The notes under the pieces: model-generated
Database searches by the model: none
The model's input: the letters and a program-made list of their open reading frames with translations, nothing else
Told to the model about the DNA's origin: nothing
Shown: positions 5,778 to 8,438 of the stretch, in pieces
How positions within the stretch are numbered: the stretch's first letter is position 1
How the letters are laid out: every line of letters starts with the position of its first letter
Origin: Gemmatimonadota bacterium
Lineage (GTDB): Bacteria; Latescibacterota; UBA2968; UBA8231
Direction of reading: 5' to 3'
Assembly (NCBI GenBank): GCA_026706165.1
Contig: JAPOZF010000338.1
Span: 1-8,438 of the forward strand
Length of the DNA: 8,438 bases
Position numbers and translations under genes: made by a program

Positions 5778-7985
5778 TCATCTCTCCAGGTCGCCGAACC
5801 TGAGCAGCGGGGGCGAGACGACCCTGAATCCGGGGTTTCCCTCTTCGATTTCCAGGAAGGAATCCATCGGAACCCCGGTGAATGCCTGTGTCTCGCCGGA
5901 AGCCGGCCAGTACACCTCCAGTCTGTCGACCTTTTGCGCCGCCCCCAGGCCGATCGTCTGACGCAGGGGATTGGCGCCGAACGAGCCGCCGCTGTTGACG
6001 TGCTTGTAGACCGTGCGGCTTCCCTGCCCGCCGCTGACGTCGACGCGGATGCGGGCGCCGATGGCGGAACGGTTGGAACGCGTTCCGGTGAGCCGAACCG
6101 CGATCCAGTGGTTGCCGAACCCGGGGTTCTCGTAGAAGCTGTCGAAGTAACCGTCTCCCTTGTACGCCCCGCCCATCTGCTCGAAGACATCCTGGTCGCC
6201 GTCGTTGTCGAAATCGGCGAAGGCGACGCCGTGGCCCTTCTGCAGGTGGCCGAACCCCCCCGCGGTGGTCACGTCGGCGAAGCGTTCACCGCCGACGTTG
6301 AGGTACATGAGATTGGGCATCAGCTCGGCGTAGTCGGTATCTCCGGTCCCGAGGTAGAAGTCGCAGAAACCGTCGTTGTCTAGGTCCCCGAAGTTGGCGC
6401 CCATCGGTTTCGTCGGTGTGACGAGGTTGCTCTGCCGGGCGACGTCGACGAAGCCGCCCCGGCCGTCGCCTCGGTACAGCCGCGACAGGCCGGCGCGGAA
6501 GGCAAGGCCGAGGTAGGATGCGGCGACGTCGGCAACCCCGGCCTCGTAGGAGGCGACGTACAGGTCGAGATGGCCGTCGTTGTCGTAGTCCCAGAACCAG
6601 CAGGGGAAGCTGTACCTCGGGCCGGCTACCCCGAGGTCGGCGGCGACGTCGGTGAACCGGCCGCCGGCGTTGTTGCGGTACATGCGGTTGGCGGCGCCGA
6701 GGTTCGAGACGTACAGGTCGGGGAAGCCGTCGGCGTCGTAGTCCCCCCAGACCACGGCTTTCGCATAGCGGTCGTTGACCACGCCTGCGGCCGCGGCGAC
6801 TTCGGAAAAGGTGCCGTCCCCTTCGTTGCGGAACAGCTGCGACGGGGATATCTGCCAGTCCGAGGATTCGTTGCCGATGTAGACGTCGACGTCGCCGTCG
6901 TTGTCGAAATCCGCCCAGGATCCGGTCTGCGTCGGGTAGTGCCCTTCCCCCATTCCCGCCGCAAAGGTCGCGTCGGAAAACCTGGCGCTTCCATCCGGCG
7001 CGTCCGTTACGTTGCGCAGCAGGGAGTTGGGGTGGCGCCCCGACTCGGCGAACCACCCTCCGCGAAGCACGAGGAGGTCTAGCAGACCGTCGTTGTCGTA
7101 GTCGGCCTGCACGAGATTGAGGCCCCCGACGATACCGGTGAGATGCGCTTTTTCAGTTTCGTCTACAAAGATCCCGGAGCTGTTGCGCAGGAACCGCAGC
7201 TGGCCCTCGATGTCGGAGGTCGACACGACGAGGTCGAGCAGACCGTCGTTGTCGAAGTCGTCGGCCACGGCGCCCCCCGACAGGGAGAAGGTTCCGACTC
7301 CCAGGGGCGGACCGATGTTGGTGAAACGCGGGAACTCCGCCTCCGATTCGAAGGCCGAGGGAGGAATCAGGTATCGATGGGGAACCCCGGAGGGGTACTC
7401 GCCGACGGTCATGCAGGCGATGTTGAGCAGCCATGTCGCCTCGAGCCGCAGGGCGGTTGCGCTCTCCGGGGTGGAGGCGAGGAGGCGCTCGAGCCGGGCG
7501 ATCGCCTGCCGCGACCCCTCCTGTTTCTCGTGCACCCCGCCCCCCTGAATCGGCAGCAGGCAGCTGTCCGGAGAATGCCGCAGGCAGCAGTTCTCGGTCT
7601 CCCCCAGGCGCAGGTACGCCAGCGCCAGGCGCATGCCGACGGCGTTGCGGAATTCGGAGGCGCCGCGCCCGGCGAGCAGGCGGTCGGCCTCGGAAAGGCG
7701 CGCGATCGCCGCGGCTTCCTCGCCGAGGAACAGCTCGGCCACCCCGAGGTCGAAGTTCAGCCTGGCGCGCTCGAGGACCGACGCGGCCGCCGGCAGGGAG
7801 GCGAGCTCTTTGCGCAAGCGCTCCGCTTCCGCCGCTCCCTGGTAGGGATTGCCCGCCAGGGTGGCCTCGCTCACCGCCCTGAGCTCGCCGAGCATGCGTT
7901 CGTGCGAGGGCCCGGCGGCCCATCCGGTTGCGGCGGCGGCCCCCGACAGGAGGAAGGCTGTTGCGATCATCGAAGGAAGTTTCAT
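5778..7985 (-). CDS. Secreted CRTAC1-family protein with N-terminal TPR-like domain
   Basis: A 735-residue exported protein. The ATG at 7985 is preferred because residues 1-24 then form a signal peptide (MKLPSMIATAFLLSGAAAATGWAA), and because a promoter-like sequence lies about 30 bases upstream. The frame runs on to 8312, but that would cover the divergent promoter and the neighbouring gene. Residues ~25-230 are helical and TPR-like (for example LNFDLGVAELFLGEEAAAIA, ~80-100) and contain a Cys-rich patch: Cys133, Cys134 and Cys142, followed by LLPIQGGGVH. Seven FG-GAP calcium loops follow near residues 242, 295, 359, 415, 466, 534 and 591. The ASPIC/UnbV domain spans ~624-715 (GARIRVDV, TIGLG and YWPASG visible). 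Unlike the other CRTAC1 protein here it has no lipobox, so it should be soluble in the periplasm or released. Its function is unknown. The N-terminal domain probably supplies the TPR role that a separate gene supplies on the left. Confidence 0.93.
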   Translation of the reverse strand: MKLPSMIATAFLLSGAAAATGWAAGPSHERMLGELRAVSEATLAGNPYQGAAEAERLRKELASLPAAASVLERARLNFDLGVAELFLGEEAAAIARLSEADRLLAGRGASEFRNAVGMRLALAYLRLGETENCCLRHSPDSCLLPIQGGGVHEKQEGSRQAIARLERLLASTPESATALRLEATWLLNIACMTVGEYPSGVPHRYLIPPSAFESEAEFPRFTNIGPPLGVGTFSLSGGAVADDFDNDGLLDLVVSTSDIEGQLRFLRNSSGIFVDETEKAHLTGIVGGLNLVQADYDNDGLLDLLVLRGGWFAESGRHPNSLLRNVTDAPDGSARFSDATFAAGMGEGHYPTQTGSWADFDNDGDVDVYIGNESSDWQISPSQLFRNEGDGTFSEVAAAAGVVNDRYAKAVVWGDYDADGFPDLYVSNLGAANRMYRNNAGGRFTDVAADLGVAGPRYSFPCWFWDYDNDGHLDLYVASYEAGVADVAASYLGLAFRAGLSRLYRGDGRGGFVDVARQSNLVTPTKPMGANFGDLDNDGFCDFYLGTGDTDYAELMPNLMYLNVGGERFADVTTAGGFGHLQKGHGVAFADFDNDGDQDVFEQMGGAYKGDGYFDSFYENPGFGNHWIAVRLTGTRSNRSAIGARIRVDVSGGQGSRTVYKHVNSGGSFGANPLRQTIGLGAAQKVDRLEVYWPASGETQAFTGVPMDSFLEIEEGNPGFRVVSPPLLRFGDLER
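6885..6911 (-). repeat. Copy 2 of a 27-bp inverted repeat within FG-GAP coding sequence
   Basis: The reverse complement of these bases is identical over 27 positions to 3144-3170. It encodes the third calcium loop (DFDNDGDVD, from residue 359) of the minus-strand CRTAC1 protein. A second site in the same gene, 6195-6215, shares the first 21 bases. The matches probably reflect recent relatedness of the repeats and uniform codon use. Confidence 0.85.
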
Positions 7986-8015
7986 GGATTGCGGCAGCGG
8001 TTGCCCGAGGTTTCG

Positions 8016-8044
8016 AAAATACCTTCCGCCATTCCCTCTTCCAA
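8016..8044 (-). promoter_or_regulatory. Sigma-70-like promoter for the minus-strand CRTAC1 gene
   Basis: Read on the minus strand, TTGGAA (8044-8039) and TATTTT (8021-8016) each match four of six consensus bases and are separated by exactly 17 bases. The -10 box sits in a local AT-rich patch of an otherwise GC-rich region. The predicted transcript start, near 8009, leaves a leader of roughly 25 bases before the ATG at 7985. No strong Shine-Dalgarno is visible in that leader. The assignment is by pattern only. Confidence 0.45.
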
Positions 8045-8059
8045 TCGCCGCCCGCCTTC

Positions 8060-8087
8060 CCATGTCCCGCGCAGTGCGGGGACATGG
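8060..8087. promoter_or_regulatory. Perfect inverted repeat in the divergent promoter region (candidate operator)
   Basis: CCATGTCCC (8060-8068) is mirrored by GGGACATGG (8079-8087) with a ten-base spacer. The spacer can itself add three pairs (8070-8072 with 8076-8078) around an AGT triloop. The dyad centre is at about -65 relative to the predicted minus-strand transcript start and about 125 bases upstream of the plus-strand ATG at 8200. That is a reasonable place for a regulator controlling the divergent pair. It could instead be an RNA hairpin in a plus-strand leader if transcription starts upstream of it. No T-tract follows on either side. Confidence 0.5.
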
Positions 8088-8199
8088 CGTCCGTGCGCCC
8101 ACCGGTGCGGTTCCGCATCTTTTCCCGGGGAGCATAAAAAAGAAATCTCGACGCGAGGACGGTTTGTCAGCCCCTGTTCCAGCAGACTTCTGCAATACG

Positions 8200-8438
8200 A
8201 TGCGCACATCGATATCCGCGGCGTTGCTCGCTGTATCCCTGGCTTCCTGCTCGGAGGAGGTCGACGAGAACACCGCCCTGGGAATACGGCACTTCGCCAC
8301 CGGCGGTCTCACCGTCGCCCTGGAGGCCCTCCAGGCAGCCGAACGCGAGGGAACCGCCGACGAGGTGACCTACAGCTACCTGGCTCGCACCCACCTCGGC
8401 CTCGGCAAGTACGGCGAGGCCCACGAGGCGATAGAAAA
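8200..8438 (+). CDS. TPR-like lipoprotein, 3' end outside window
   Basis: An open frame of 79 codons plus two bases that runs off the right edge. The first 17 residues (MRTSISAALLAVSLASC) are a clear lipoprotein signal with an LASC lipobox and Cys17 as the acylation site, followed by an acidic tether (SEEVDEN). Ser after the Cys favours outer-membrane delivery if the E. coli Lol rule applies. Two helices with TPR character follow (FATGGLTVALEALQAAEREG, then YSYLARTHLGLGKYGEAHEA), so the product is probably a TPR protein like the one at the left edge. The gene diverges from the secreted CRTAC1 gene and shares a 214-base spacer with it. No convincing Shine-Dalgarno or promoter is visible before this ATG. 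By analogy with the left-hand pair, a CRTAC1 gene may follow outside the window. Confidence 0.8.
   Translation, partial: MRTSISAALLAVSLASCSEEVDENTALGIRHFATGGLTVALEALQAAEREGTADEVTYSYLARTHLGLGKYGEAHEAIE

Noticed and set aside
6570..7082. 170-codon plus-strand open frame inside the minus-strand CRTAC1 gene
   Set aside because: The Val/Ala/Glu-rich translation is the antisense of the FG-GAP repeats. The real gene on the other strand has full domain support.
8111..8138. Promoter for the right-edge lipoprotein gene (TTCCGC ... CATAAA)
   Set aside because: The -35 box matches poorly and spacing is 16 bases. TTGTCA at 8164-8169 is a better -35, but no -10 follows at usable distance. The signals are too weak to call.
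7986..8312. 109-codon N-terminal extension of the minus-strand CRTAC1 protein
   Set aside because: It would place an internal signal peptide after a charged, non-secretory leader and would overlap both the promoter-like sequence and the start of the plus-strand lipoprotein gene.
1..8438. tRNA, rRNA, insertion sequences, transposase or integrase genes, CRISPR arrays
   Set aside because: None was seen on either strand. The coding regions account for nearly all of the window.

Overview
The window is a gene-dense, GC-rich bacterial segment that holds an accessory, envelope-directed gene set and no housekeeping genes. Three products carry lipoprotein or lipoprotein-like N-termini, with the residue after the lipid-modified Cys being Ser or Gln. 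A fourth has a standard signal peptide and a fifth is a polytopic membrane protein. This points to a diderm bacterium with lipoprotein export. The mix of CRTAC1 (FG-GAP plus ASPIC/UnbV) proteins, long TPR proteins and a DUF6785/DUF6784-type membrane protein is what I would expect from under-studied phyla such as Acidobacteriota, Planctomycetota or Latescibacterota. The sequence alone does not settle the phylum.

Layout. (1) 1-1743 (+): a 15-unit TPR protein, open at the left edge, with a probable lipoprotein Cys at its second visible codon. (2) 1743-3539 (+): a CRTAC1-type lipoprotein with seven FG-GAP calcium-loop repeats and a C-terminal ASPIC/UnbV domain. It starts inside the stop codon of the TPR gene (TGATG), so the two are translationally coupled. 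(3) 3540-3715: a spacer with a near-consensus Shine-Dalgarno at its end. (4) 3716-5656 (+): a DUF6785/DUF6784-like protein with about 12 membrane segments, which I start at a CTG codon. (5) 5639-5777: a convergent gene junction with two strong hairpins. (6) 7985-5778 (-): a second CRTAC1 protein, secreted and carrying its own N-terminal helical, TPR-like domain. (7) 7986-8199: a divergent spacer with a sigma-70-like promoter for the minus-strand gene and a perfect 9-bp inverted repeat just upstream of it. (8) 8200 to the right edge (+): the start of another TPR-like lipoprotein, cut off by the window.

How the parts may work together (inference). TPR and CRTAC1 modules occur here as a coupled gene pair on the left and as one fused polypeptide on the right, where a new TPR lipoprotein gene diverges from the fusion. 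This suggests TPR and CRTAC1 proteins act together on the cell surface or in the periplasm, possibly in calcium-dependent binding of a ligand, with the DUF6785/6784 protein as the associated inner-membrane component. No enzyme with a recognisable catalytic motif is present, so the substrate or process cannot be named.
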